Origin: JBGPNN01 sp041487495
Lineage (GTDB): Bacteria > Sysuimicrobiota > Sysuimicrobiia > Sysuimicrobiales > Humicultoraceae
Length of the DNA stretch: 6,750 nt
Direction: 5' to 3'
NCBI GenBank assembly: GCA_041487495.1
Contig: JBGPNN010000186.1
Location: 1-6,750, forward strand
The translations under genes were made by a program, and so were the position numbers. Positions 1 to 6,492 of the stretch are shown here, piece by piece. Below the pieces are notes generated by a model. It was not told where the DNA came from. It saw only the letters and a program-made list of their open reading frames with translations, and ran no database searches. The stretch's first letter is position 1. Each line of letters starts with the position of its first letter.

Positions 1-443
1 CACAGCGCGCGCAGCAGCCCGATCTGCTCTTCCATGCGGGCGCCCCTCGCGTGGAAGTCCTCCCCCAGCGCCTCGTACTCGACCGAGTTCCAACCCACGC
101 CCACACCGAGCCGGAGCCGCCCACCGCTGAGCACGTCGACTTCCGCCGCTTGCTTCGCCACCAGCGCCGTCTGACGTTGGGGCAAGATCAGAATACCGGT
201 CACGAACTCGATCCGGCGCGTGAGACCCGCCAGGTACCCGAAGAGGACAAAGGGTTCGTGGAACATGTCCTGTATCGCGTATGCGCCGATCCATCCGGGC
301 CGGTTGGTGGTCGCAGCGCCCAGGACATGGTCGTAGGTCGCCAGGTGATCGTAACCGAGGTCCTCAACGGCCTGCGCGAAGTCGCGAATCGCCGAGGGAT
401 CGGTACCGATCTCGGTTTGGGGGAAGACCACGCCGAGCTTCAT
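1..443 (-). CDS. LLM-class F420/flavin-dependent oxidoreductase, N-terminal part (cut by window edge)
   Basis: The first 147 codons are read from the minus strand, starting MKLGVVFPQTEIG; the 3' end lies outside the window. The protein belongs to the bacterial luciferase-like (LLM) superfamily, (beta/alpha)8-barrel enzymes that use FMN or coenzyme F420 for hydride transfer or oxygenation. Visible family signatures are the first strand LGVVFPQ, LGYDHLATYDH near residues 29-39, the segment RRIEFVTGILILPQR around residues 76-90, and LSGGRLRLGVGVGWN around residues 104-118, the classic 'GR..lGvG.GW' stretch. It looks closest to the TIGR03619-type F420-dependent group, but the cofactor cannot be proven without the C-terminal half. 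The ATG at 443 is supported by GGAGG (plus-strand CCTCC, 453-457) at 9-nt spacing. The gene diverges from the 499-906/903-1331 pair. The substrate is unknown. Confidence 0.88.
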   Translation of the reverse strand, partial: MKLGVVFPQTEIGTDPSAIRDFAQAVEDLGYDHLATYDHVLGAATTNRPGWIGAYAIQDMFHEPFVLFGYLAGLTRRIEFVTGILILPQRQTALVAKQAAEVDVLSGGRLRLGVGVGWNSVEYEALGEDFHARGARMEEQIGLLRAL

Positions 444-482
444 CTACAGCAGCCTCCGGCGCCTCGAGTAACGGCGGCTTTC

Positions 483-510
483 AGTATAACATTGGGTCAT
501 GGCGAACAAG
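483..510 (-). promoter_or_regulatory. Candidate extended -10 promoter for the leftward LLM gene
   Basis: Read on the minus strand, TGTTATACT (plus 491-483) fits the extended -10 pattern TGnTATAAT with one mismatch. A weak -35-like TTGTTC (plus 509-504) lies 15 nt upstream. Transcription would begin near 476, giving a leader of about 33 nt that contains the GGAGG ribosome-binding site. This is a motif reading only; sigma-factor preferences in this organism are unknown. Confidence 0.4.
485..490 (+). promoter_or_regulatory. Candidate -10 element for the rightward cassette, implying a leaderless mRNA
   Basis: TATAAC at 485-490 matches the -10 consensus at five of six positions and ends only 8 nt before the ATG at 499. 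Transcription would therefore start at or within a couple of bases of the start codon. No good -35 box is visible (about 462-467 reads CCTCGA) and there is no Shine-Dalgarno sequence before ATG 499. The element shares its bases with the minus-strand -10 candidate, so the two promoters would compete. Confidence 0.35.
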
Positions 511-906
511 CCGGCCTCAGGCTCCAGTCCCGACGTCATCCTGGACGTGATTTTCGAAGACGGGCTGCTGTTTCTGGCCGTCCGCAACATCGGGCCTGCC
601 CCTGCCCACAAGGTCTCCGTGGTCTTCGACAACCCGGTGGTTGGCATAGAAGATCGTGAGATCTCCGCCCTGCCGCTGTTCACGAATATCGAATTCCTCG
701 GGCCGGGCAGGGAAATCCGGACGCTACTCGATGCGAGCGCATCGTACTTCGCCCGGGGGCGGCCGACGCGGGTCACCGCGCGGATCACCTGCTACGATGA
801 CCGGCGCCGGCGGCATGCGCGAGTCATCACGCACGATCTTGAGATCTATCGAGGGATCGGCTATGTGCCGAAGACGCCTGAACCGAAGGGTGGGGTATCA
901 CGATGA
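499..906 (+). CDS. Small uncharacterised protein, possible Ig-like/CARDB-like beta-sandwich, coupled to the tube gene
   Basis: This 135-residue soluble protein has no signal peptide or membrane segment, and I do not recognise a named family. Residues 12-110 alternate hydrophobic and polar positions in a beta-strand-like rhythm (VILDVIFEDGLLFLAVRNIG, then HKVSVVFDNPV, then RPTRVTARITCYDD). The 'VRNIG-x-APAHKVSVVFD' stretch resembles CARDB/Ig-like domains, in which a strand is followed by 'N.G...a.nv.v.f'; a second landmark is the FLGPGREIRTLLD segment near residues 66-78. The fold is inferred. The start is well fixed: an in-frame TAA lies at 487-489 and no other start codon occurs between it and ATG 499. 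The stop overlaps the next start as ATGA (903-906), so the two proteins are probably co-translated and may work together. Confidence 0.75.
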   Translation: MANKPASGSSPDVILDVIFEDGLLFLAVRNIGPAPAHKVSVVFDNPVVGIEDREISALPLFTNIEFLGPGREIRTLLDASASYFARGRPTRVTARITCYDDRRRRHARVITHDLEIYRGIGYVPKTPEPKGGVSR

Positions 907-1331
907 CCGTTGGGCGGCAGGACCCATTCAGGAACTTCAATTTCTTGGTAGAGATCGAGAACATTGTCCAGACGGGATTTAGCCAGGTCATCCTTCCCGC
1001 GGCCTGGGCCGACGTGATCGAGTACCGTGAGGGCGGCGACCAGACCGCTCGGAAACTCCAGGGCCGCGTGCACTTTGGCAACCTGATCCTGACATGGGGC
1101 ATCACCGGATCGCTTGAGCTCTACAAGTGGTGGAAGGCTATTCAAGACGGGCACACCGACCGGCGCCGGATTTCGGTGATCCTTCTCGATGGCGACCGGA
1201 ATCCCGTAAGGCGGTGGTTGTTCCAGAACGCCTGGCCCGTGCGGTATCAACCCTCGGTCCTCGATGGCAGAGGGCACGAGGTCGTCATGGAGACCCTGGA
1301 GATCGCGCACGAGGGCTTGGAGGTGGAGTGA
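903..1331 (+). CDS. Tail-tube protein, T4 gp19-like / TIGR02241 family (phage tail or extracellular contractile injection system type)
   Basis: The 142-residue product matches the compact tube-protein family (PF06841/TIGR02241) along its whole length. It shows DPFRNFNFLVEIE at residues 7-19, GFSQV at 25-29, EYREGGD at 40-46, KLQGRVHFGNLIL at 51-63, WGITGS at 65-70, W76-W77, ISVILLDGD at 90-98, and the typical ending WLFQNAWPVRYQ followed by ETLEIAHEGLE (130-140). Family members form hexameric rings that stack into the inner tube of contractile tails, including Afp/PVC-type extracellular injection systems. The length of about 140 residues is normal and no core motif is missing. A purine-rich GGGTGGGG stretch (888-895) precedes the ATG. 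It overlaps the upstream gene by 4 nt. No sheath, baseplate, spike or AAA ATPase gene is visible on either side, so its role here is unclear. Confidence 0.88.
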   Translation: MTVGRQDPFRNFNFLVEIENIVQTGFSQVILPAAWADVIEYREGGDQTARKLQGRVHFGNLILTWGITGSLELYKWWKAIQDGHTDRRRISVILLDGDRNPVRRWLFQNAWPVRYQPSVLDGRGHEVVMETLEIAHEGLEVE

Positions 1332-1338
1332 TCGCCGG

Positions 1339-2364
1339 CTACCGGAACCTTGCGATCACGTGCTGAGCGGTGGCCCGCAGTGCCTGCTCCTTGTCGAGAC
1401 CCAGCGGTGGGCCGATGTTGATCTGCGTGGCGCCGCGTGACTGGAGCCACCTGACTCGTTCGACGACGCGCTCAGACGCGCCGGAGATGGCCAGCCGGAA
1501 CATCGGCGCGGTTACCAGTGCTTCGGCCTTTCGCACATCACCGGCCTGAAGCGCCGTGCGGATCGCCTCAAAGTCCGAGGGGGCCAGGCCGACCGGCGCC
1601 AGCGTCTCCTCGCGCAGCGATGGGCCAAAGTACGCGATCAGCGGCCGCAGCGCCGCCTCGGCCTGCGCGGGTGTCTCGCCCACCGACCACCACACACAGG
1701 CCGCCAGATCAAAATCGTTCAGTGACCGTCCGGCCCGGGCCGCACCCGCCCGTACGCGTTTCACGACGCCGTCGATCGTCTCTGGGGGAAAGACGATCGG
1801 CAATCCCCCGTCGGCCGCTTCCCCCATGAATTCAAGGACTTTCGGGCCTTGCCCGCCGACATAAATGGGCACCGGCACCGAAGGAACGGGGAAGCGGAGC
1901 CGCGCGCCGGAGGTCCAACCCCTAAAGACCTCGCCTTCAAAGGCCGCGGCCTCGCCGCGTAGCATCGCGCGAAGCAAGCCCACGGCTTCACGCAGCCCGG
2001 TGAGCGGGCGTCGTTGGCGCAGACCGGCCCATTCAAGCACCGGCGGGTCGCCGGGACCGATGCCCAGCACGAACCGGCCCTCGCTGTACTCCTGCAGGCT
2101 GGCGGCGCGCATTGCGAGTTCCACGGGGCTGGAGGAGAACGGATTGGCGATGCAGGTGCCGATGCGGATGCGCTTCGTGGCGCCGGCCACCGCGGTGAGG
2201 GCCACCCACGCGTCACGGTGCATCAAGTCCTGACAATACCAGAGGTCGTCGAACCCCAGCGTCTCGGCGAGTTGCGCCAATCGGACGACGTCCCGAATCG
2301 GTCCGGCAGCGCTGTTGAAGCGGATGCCAAAACGCAGCGGTCGCGCGCTCATCTGCCAGTACAT
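1339..2364 (-). CDS. LLM-class oxidoreductase, Mer-like (5,10-methylenetetrahydromethanopterin reductase-like)
   Basis: This complete 341-residue luciferase-superfamily protein would form a cytoplasmic TIM barrel. Signatures in order are LRFGIRFNSA (10-19), LAETLGFDDLWYCQDLMHRD (32-51), TKRIRIGTCIANPFSSSP (63-80), SEGRFVLGIGPGD (94-106), and VPIYVGGQGPKVLEFMGEAADG (165-186), whose GPK-LE--GE-ADG pattern is characteristic of the Mer/F420-dependent branch. This suggests F420 as cofactor, although flavin use is possible and the substrate is unknown. The ATG at 2364 and the ATG four codons later (2352) are both possible starts, and neither has a good ribosome-binding site; an in-frame stop closes the frame further upstream. 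The gene diverges from the ATC hydrolase-like gene and converges on the tube gene with 7 bp between the stops. It is only distantly similar to the LLM protein at the left edge, so it is not a recent duplicate. Confidence 0.9.
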   Translation of the reverse strand: MYWQMSARPLRFGIRFNSAAGPIRDVVRLAQLAETLGFDDLWYCQDLMHRDAWVALTAVAGATKRIRIGTCIANPFSSSPVELAMRAASLQEYSEGRFVLGIGPGDPPVLEWAGLRQRRPLTGLREAVGLLRAMLRGEAAAFEGEVFRGWTSGARLRFPVPSVPVPIYVGGQGPKVLEFMGEAADGGLPIVFPPETIDGVVKRVRAGAARAGRSLNDFDLAACVWWSVGETPAQAEAALRPLIAYFGPSLREETLAPVGLAPSDFEAIRTALQAGDVRKAEALVTAPMFRLAISGASERVVERVRWLQSRGATQINIGPPLGLDKEQALRATAQHVIARFR

Positions 2365-2442
2365 ACGGGACCGCGCCGGCGAAATCCCGCGTCGAAGGAA
2401 AGCGAGGCTCGCGCGACACCGCGGGCCCGGACACAGGGTAGA
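2365..2442. other. Divergent intergenic region, no convincing promoter seen
   Basis: This 78-bp GC-rich gap lies between two divergent genes and should hold both promoters. I see no clean -35/-10 pair on either strand. The only AT-containing hexamer, TAGAAT at 2439-2444 on the plus strand, overlaps the ATG at 2443. If it were a -10, translation would have to start at the later in-frame ATG 2473 or 2485. A GC-rich self-complementary core (CGGGCCCG, near 2422-2429) is present but too short to call an operator. Confidence 0.4.
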
Positions 2443-3165
2443 ATGGCCCGCCTACCGAATCTCCTGTGCACTATGCCAGCGGCCATGCGTCCGAATCGCG
2501 TGCAGAAGGCCGTCTGCCGGGAGGCCGTCGCCGAGGTATTGGGCAGAGACGCGGCTGAGATCGTGCTGCATGAAGCGGGCATCGCCGGTCTGTCCGACGT
2601 GCTTCCGGCCGGACCGCGCGACCTCGCGGCGCTGTCGGTGGAGCTGCAGCCGTTCGTGGACTTGTACAGAGCCCTGCTGGCACGCACCGATCGAGAAACC
2701 GCCCTGCGCGTGTCCCGCCGGGCGATCGTCGAATCCGGGGTGACGAGCCACGCGCACGATGCGGTGGCGCAGCGACAGGCCGGTCGCGAAGCTCAGGAGC
2801 CGGCGGCGGCGGGCAAAGGCCTGAACCTGACCAGCCCGCCGCCGCCGGGGTTCCGGGCGACCCAAGAAGAACTCACGCAGCAGTTCGACGTGGCCATGAG
2901 TTTCTTCTCGTGTCAGGGTCAGTTGCTCGCCTACACACCAGACTACGTGCGTTTCCACATCACAGGCTGCAACTGGGTGCGCGCGATGCAGGGCGCGGGC
3001 GCGCCCGAACTGATCCCGTTCTTCTGTGAGACCGACGAGCGTTTCATGGATCACCACCCCACACACCGGCTCGAGCGGCCGACCGCGATCGGGCTGGGCG
3101 ATGACCACTGCGATTTCACGTACGTACCGCGCTCAGCGGCCAAGACGCCTCATCAGGAGGAATGA
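2443..3165 (+). CDS. L-2-amino-thiazoline-4-carboxylic acid (ATC) hydrolase family protein
   Basis: The product has 240 residues when begun at ATG 2443, which has AGGG (2435-2438) 4 nt upstream; later in-frame ATGs at 2473 and 2485 lack a ribosome-binding site. The C-terminal half carries the conserved pattern of the ATC hydrolase family (Pfam PF14196): a cysteine in FHITGCNWVRAM (C176), GAPELIPFFCETDERFM (C195, D198), and a late HCDFTY (C223, D224). The characterised family member, from Pseudomonas, opens the thiazoline ring of L-ATC on the route to L-cysteine via a carbamoyl-cysteine. Most relatives have no known substrate, so a related cyclic amidine or amide is equally possible. The N-terminal part (about 20-110) is predicted helical; residues 119-137 form a proline/alanine-rich linker. 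No signal peptide is seen, so it is probably cytoplasmic. It is the first gene of the transporter operon and ends 2 nt before the binding-protein start. Confidence 0.75.
   Translation: MARLPNLLCTMPAAMRPNRVQKAVCREAVAEVLGRDAAEIVLHEAGIAGLSDVLPAGPRDLAALSVELQPFVDLYRALLARTDRETALRVSRRAIVESGVTSHAHDAVAQRQAGREAQEPAAAGKGLNLTSPPPPGFRATQEELTQQFDVAMSFFSCQGQLLAYTPDYVRFHITGCNWVRAMQGAGAPELIPFFCETDERFMDHHPTHRLERPTAIGLGDDHCDFTYVPRSAAKTPHQEE
3155..3160 (+). promoter_or_regulatory. Strong Shine-Dalgarno that selects GTG 3168 over ATG 3162
   Basis: AGGAGG lies at 3155-3160. The in-frame ATG at 3162 is only 1 nt away, too close for initiation, whereas GTG 3168 in the same frame sits at the ideal 7-nt spacing. The site lies inside the last codons of the hydrolase-like gene, so translation of the two genes is probably coupled. 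Confidence 0.75.
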
Positions 3166-3167
3166 AC

Positions 3168-4730
3168 GTGCCTCGATTCACGCGGCGAGAGTTCATGCGG
3201 CAGGCGGCGCTGACCGGGACGGGGATCGCACTCTCCGGCACCACAGCCGGCTTGCTCGGGTCTCGCGCCCTCGCGGCGCCGGCCGGCCCAGTGAACCCCG
3301 TCGGCAACCTGCTCATCGTGCAGGGCGTCGACGCCGAATCGCTCGACCCGCACGTGACGACCTCGGGTGCCTCTAAGGGCATGATGTGGGCGATCTACGA
3401 CAAGCTGCTCGAGCGCTCGCCCGACATGAAGATCATCCCCGCACTGGCAACGTCGTATCGCGTGATGAACGACACCACCTGGGAGCTCAAACTGCGCGAC
3501 AACGTGTTTTTCCACAACGGGGAGAAGTTTGGCGCCGAGCACGTGCGGGATACCATCACCCGGTTCAAGAGCCCGAACCTCCGTAACGTGTACGCGGGCC
3601 AGTTGCGGCCGGTCAAGGATGTCGAAGTCGTCAATCCCCTGACGGTGCGCATCCACACCGATGGGCCCTTCGCGCTGCTGGCCGAGGTGCTGTCGCTGTA
3701 CTTGGAGATCCTCCCCAAGGCGATCACCGGTGGCGAGGTCGACCCCACGAAGCGCGCGGTTGGCACCGGACCCTACAAGTTTACCGAGTGGATTCCCAAC
3801 CAGCGCATGGTGTTGGACTTCGTCGACCGCCCGCACTTCAGCGGCCAGCCCAAGGTGCGCCGGCTGGTGTGGCGGCCTGTGCCCGAGGCGGCCACCCGGC
3901 TGGTCGAACTGAAGACCGGGGCCGCGCACCTGATCACGCCGGTCGATCCGATCCAGATCCCGGAGCTCGAAGCCACCAAGAACGTCGAGATCATCGCGTT
4001 TCGCCAACTTGCGTCCCAGATCATTGTGCTGAACTCTTTGAAGGTCAGGGCCTTTCAGGATGCGCGCGTCCGGCAGGCCATGAACTATGCCACCGATGTC
4101 GACACACTGATCAAGACGGTGATGCGCGGCGCGGCCTACCGGCTGGCCAGCGCCTTCGGCCCCGGGATTCCCGGGTACGATGACAGCCTGCGACCGTACA
4201 CGTACGAGCCCGACCGGGCGAGGCAGTTGCTGTCCGAGGCGGGCTTCCGCGACGGCTTTGAGGTCACCCTGATGACACCGGAGGGCCGCTATCTCAACGA
4301 CCGCCTCGCCAGCGAGGCCATCGCCGCGATGTGGTCGCGGGTCGGCGTGCGGGCGCGCGTGCAGGTGATGGACTGGAGCCCGTTTGTCCAGGGCGTGCTC
4401 GGCAAGACGCACGATGCGTTCTTCTTCCAGCAGGTCGGTGTGCTGCTCGACGCTACGACGAGCATCAATTTCGATTCCGAGCGCAAAGGTGCGGCCTGGC
4501 AAGGCTACCACAACGAAGAAGCTAACCGGCTGATCCAGGACGCGGTCAAGACCCTCGACGCGAACCGGCGCAACGACCTGTACAAACGCCTGAATCAGAT
4601 CCTCTACCGTGAAGCGCCGTGGGTCTACCTCTGGAACCAGCAGGGCGTCTACGCGATGCAAAAAAGGGTCAAGGGTTGGGCTGCGCACACCGACGGCATC
4701 ATCCGCCTGGGAGGCATCAGTCTGGTCTAG
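3168..4730 (+). CDS. ABC transporter substrate-binding protein, family 5 (peptide/nickel type), Tat-exported
   Basis: The 520-residue protein is numbered from GTG 3168. Its N-terminus has a twin-arginine signal: TRREFM (R6-R7), a hydrophobic stretch LTGTGIALSGTTAGLLG (15-31) and a likely cut after ALA near residue 36. The mature part is a DppA/OppA-like binding protein (SBP_bac_5, PF00496): AESLDPH near 56-62, YDKLLE near 78-83, then WELKLRDNVFFHNGEKFGAEHV (about 105-126), the classic family-5 signature. It should capture a peptide or similar small ligand outside the membrane and deliver it to the two permeases encoded immediately downstream. The ligand cannot be deduced; the hydrolase-like gene 2 nt upstream hints at an amino-acid-derived or heterocyclic compound. 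Length and domain content are normal. There is no obvious lipobox, so it is probably a free periplasmic or cell-wall-zone protein. Confidence 0.9.
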   Translation: MPRFTRREFMRQAALTGTGIALSGTTAGLLGSRALAAPAGPVNPVGNLLIVQGVDAESLDPHVTTSGASKGMMWAIYDKLLERSPDMKIIPALATSYRVMNDTTWELKLRDNVFFHNGEKFGAEHVRDTITRFKSPNLRNVYAGQLRPVKDVEVVNPLTVRIHTDGPFALLAEVLSLYLEILPKAITGGEVDPTKRAVGTGPYKFTEWIPNQRMVLDFVDRPHFSGQPKVRRLVWRPVPEAATRLVELKTGAAHLITPVDPIQIPELEATKNVEIIAFRQLASQIIVLNSLKVRAFQDARVRQAMNYATDVDTLIKTVMRGAAYRLASAFGPGIPGYDDSLRPYTYEPDRARQLLSEAGFRDGFEVTLMTPEGRYLNDRLASEAIAAMWSRVGVRARVQVMDWSPFVQGVLGKTHDAFFFQQVGVLLDATTSINFDSERKGAAWQGYHNEEANRLIQDAVKTLDANRRNDLYKRLNQILYREAPWVYLWNQQGVYAMQKRVKGWAAHTDGIIRLGGISLV

Positions 4731-4733
4731 TCC

Positions 4734-5660
4734 GTGGGCCCGTTCCTCGCGCAGCGCCTATCGCATCTGATCGGGGTGCTGCTGGCAGTCAGCATCCTGG
4801 TGTTCCTGCTGATCCACTTGAGCGGCGATCCCATTCGCCTGCTCACGCCGCTGGACGCCAAACCCGAAGATATCGAACGGGTCCGGCGGCTCTACGGCCT
4901 CGATAAACCCCTTCCGGCGCAGTACTGGGAATTTCTGCGGCGGGCCGTGCGCGGCGACCTTGGCGAGTCGTTTCGCTTTCAGCAGCCTGCGCTGGCCCTG
5001 GTGTTGCAGCGCCTGCCCGCCACCGCGCTGCTCGCGCTGGTGACGGTCGGCATCACCATCGCGGCCGGCATCCCCCTTGGCGTGTGGATCGGTTCGCGCG
5101 CCGGCAGTGCCGCCGACTGGGTCGTCTCGCTCGCGACGTTCGTCTTCATCAGCCTGCCGTCGTTTTGGCTTGGCGTGCTGTTCATTCTGCTCTTCGCCGA
5201 CAGGCTGCGGCTGCTACCGTCATCGGGGTTTGACTCCTGGGCGCATATCGTGCTGCCCGCGCTCACGCTGTCCGTGTACACCACGGGTCTGATTACCCGG
5301 CTGGTGCGCGCCGACGTGCACGCGGTGTTGAAGCAGGACTTCGTGCGTACCGCGCGGGCCAAGGGTTTGGGCGAGTGGACCGTCCTGGGCCGGCACGCCC
5401 TCCGCAACGCCATGATCTCGACGGTCACGGTGCTGGGGCTGCAGTTGGGCAACCTGCTGGGCGGCTCGGTGGTGGTGGAGGCCGTCTTCGCCTGGCCTGG
5501 TGTCGGCTGGCTGATGCTGCAGGGGATCCAGACCCGCGACCTGCCGCTGGTGCGTGCCGTGGTGATGGTGGTGGGCGCCGCGTTTGTGCTGATCAACCTG
5601 CTCGTCGACCTGCTCTACCTGTATCTCGATCCGCGCATCAGGTACGACCATGGCGGTTGA
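4734..5660 (+). CDS. ABC transporter permease, DppB/OppB type
   Basis: The 308-residue inner-membrane protein has about six membrane segments (roughly 9-29, 98-120, 130-156, 172-192, 228-256, 272-297). The N-terminus (AQRLSHLIGVLLAVSILVFLL) and LSGDPIRLL (29-37) are typical of DppB. The cytoplasmic EAA loop that docks on the ATPase is clear: FVRTARAKGLGEWTVLGRHA near 203-222. It is followed by GSVVVEAVFAWPGVGWL (244-260), TRDLPLVRA (267-275) and the family ending LYLDPRIRY. It uses a GTG start 3 nt after the binding-protein stop. No Shine-Dalgarno is placed at normal distance (GGGAGG at 4709-4714 is too far), so translation probably depends on reinitiation. It should pair with the next gene product to form the channel. 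Confidence 0.92.
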   Translation: MGPFLAQRLSHLIGVLLAVSILVFLLIHLSGDPIRLLTPLDAKPEDIERVRRLYGLDKPLPAQYWEFLRRAVRGDLGESFRFQQPALALVLQRLPATALLALVTVGITIAAGIPLGVWIGSRAGSAADWVVSLATFVFISLPSFWLGVLFILLFADRLRLLPSSGFDSWAHIVLPALTLSVYTTGLITRLVRADVHAVLKQDFVRTARAKGLGEWTVLGRHALRNAMISTVTVLGLQLGNLLGGSVVVEAVFAWPGVGWLMLQGIQTRDLPLVRAVVMVVGAAFVLINLLVDLLYLYLDPRIRYDHGG

Positions 5661-6492
5661 GATGGCGACAACAGCCCATGCGCGCCGGCGGCGGCCGGTC
5701 CAGTTCCACGCGGGCGTCACGATCATTGGCGTCGTACTCCTGGTGGCGTTGCTCGCGCCGCATCTGAGCCCGCATGCCTACGCCGATCAGGATTTGATGA
5801 AGTCGCTGCAGCCTCCCGCCTGGCGGAGCGGCGACTGGTCGCATCCGCTGGGCACCGATCGGCTGGGGCGCGACCTGTTGTCACGGCTCATGTTCGGTGC
5901 CCGTGTGTCGATGGCCGTCGCCCTGCTCTCGGTCTTGTTGGGGGGCGGACTGGGCACCGCGCTCGGCGTCGCCGCGGGTTACTTCGGGCGGTGGGTCGAC
6001 CGGATTATCGGCCGGCTGATCGACATCCAGTTGTCGTTCCCGCCGGTGTTTATCGCGATTGCGATCATGGCGGCACTCGGGCAGAGCCTGCCGAAACTGA
6101 TCGTCGTGCTGGCCTTCGTGACCTGGGTGCAGTATGCGCGCATCGCGCGGGCGAATACCCTCTCGGTGCGGGAGCGCGAGTTCGTGGCGGCCGCGCGGGC
6201 GCTGGGGGCGGCGGAGGGCCGGGTTCTGCTGCGGCACGTGCTGCCCTCGATCCTGCCGCCGTTGCTGGTGGTGGGTGCGGTCAACATGTCGAGCGTGATC
6301 CTCGCGGAGGCCGCTCTGAGCTATCTCGGACTCGGCGTGCAGCCGCCGACGCCCGCGTGGGGTAGCATGATCAGCGAAGGACGGGCGGTCCAGAGTATCG
6401 CGTGGTGGAACACGGTGTTCCCGGGTATGGCGATCGCCATGCTGGTCATTGGCGCAAACCTGCTCGGTGACGGACTAGAGCGGGAGCGGTGA
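5650..6492 (+). CDS. ABC transporter permease, DppC/OppC type
   Basis: The 280-residue partner permease overlaps the upstream permease gene by 11 nt. An arginine-rich N-terminus (ARRRR, 11-15) precedes the first membrane helix (about 21-37). Then come the DppC hallmark HPLGTDRLGRDLLSRL (65-80), helices near 86-110, 129-143 and 148-163, the EAA loop REFVAAARALGAAEGRVLLRH (about 176-196), and AALSYLGLGVQPPTPAWGSM (221-240), all standard. ATG 5650 and the in-frame ATG 5662 are both possible starts. The C-terminus ends NLLGDGLERER, several residues before the 'DPR' ending usual in the family; this is a small shortening that should not affect the core. No ATP-binding subunit gene follows directly, so energising subunits must come from elsewhere in the genome. 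Confidence 0.92.
   Translation: MAVEMATTAHARRRRPVQFHAGVTIIGVVLLVALLAPHLSPHAYADQDLMKSLQPPAWRSGDWSHPLGTDRLGRDLLSRLMFGARVSMAVALLSVLLGGGLGTALGVAAGYFGRWVDRIIGRLIDIQLSFPPVFIAIAIMAALGQSLPKLIVVLAFVTWVQYARIARANTLSVREREFVAAARALGAAEGRVLLRHVLPSILPPLLVVGAVNMSSVILAEAALSYLGLGVQPPTPAWGSMISEGRAVQSIAWWNTVFPGMAIAMLVIGANLLGDGLERER

Noticed and set aside
51..659. A 202-codon plus-strand open frame across the left end
   Set aside because: It runs antisense to the clearly recognisable LLM protein at 1-443 and then out of frame with the 499-906 gene; its translation is compositionally odd and has no domain.
2014..2442. Upstream extension of the ATC hydrolase-like frame to ATG 2014
   Set aside because: The extension is antisense to the N-terminal half of the LLM gene at 1339-2364 and adds low-complexity sequence; the family homology begins only after 2443.
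2452..3108. A 218-codon minus-strand open frame opposite the ATC hydrolase-like gene
   Set aside because: It is a shadow frame: the plus strand carries the conserved cysteine/aspartate motifs and tight coupling to the downstream operon.
4161..4175. Perfect inverted repeat CCCGGGA-T-TCCCGGG
   Set aside because: It lies within the binding-protein coding region, encodes the ordinary residues G-P-G-I-P-G, has no T-run after it, and is expected by chance in GC-rich sequence; it is not a terminator or operator on this evidence.
3153..4688. A 511-codon open frame on the minus strand, opposite the binding-protein gene
   Set aside because: It is a GC-rich shadow of the family-5 binding protein: the plus strand has a clear signal peptide, family motifs and a ribosome-binding site, while the antisense translation is rich in R, H, G and D without any recognisable domain.
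5220..5726. Minus-strand open frames opposite the permease genes
   Set aside because: These histidine/glutamine-rich antisense translations are typical of shadows of leucine/valine-rich membrane protein genes; both permeases are unmistakable on the plus strand.
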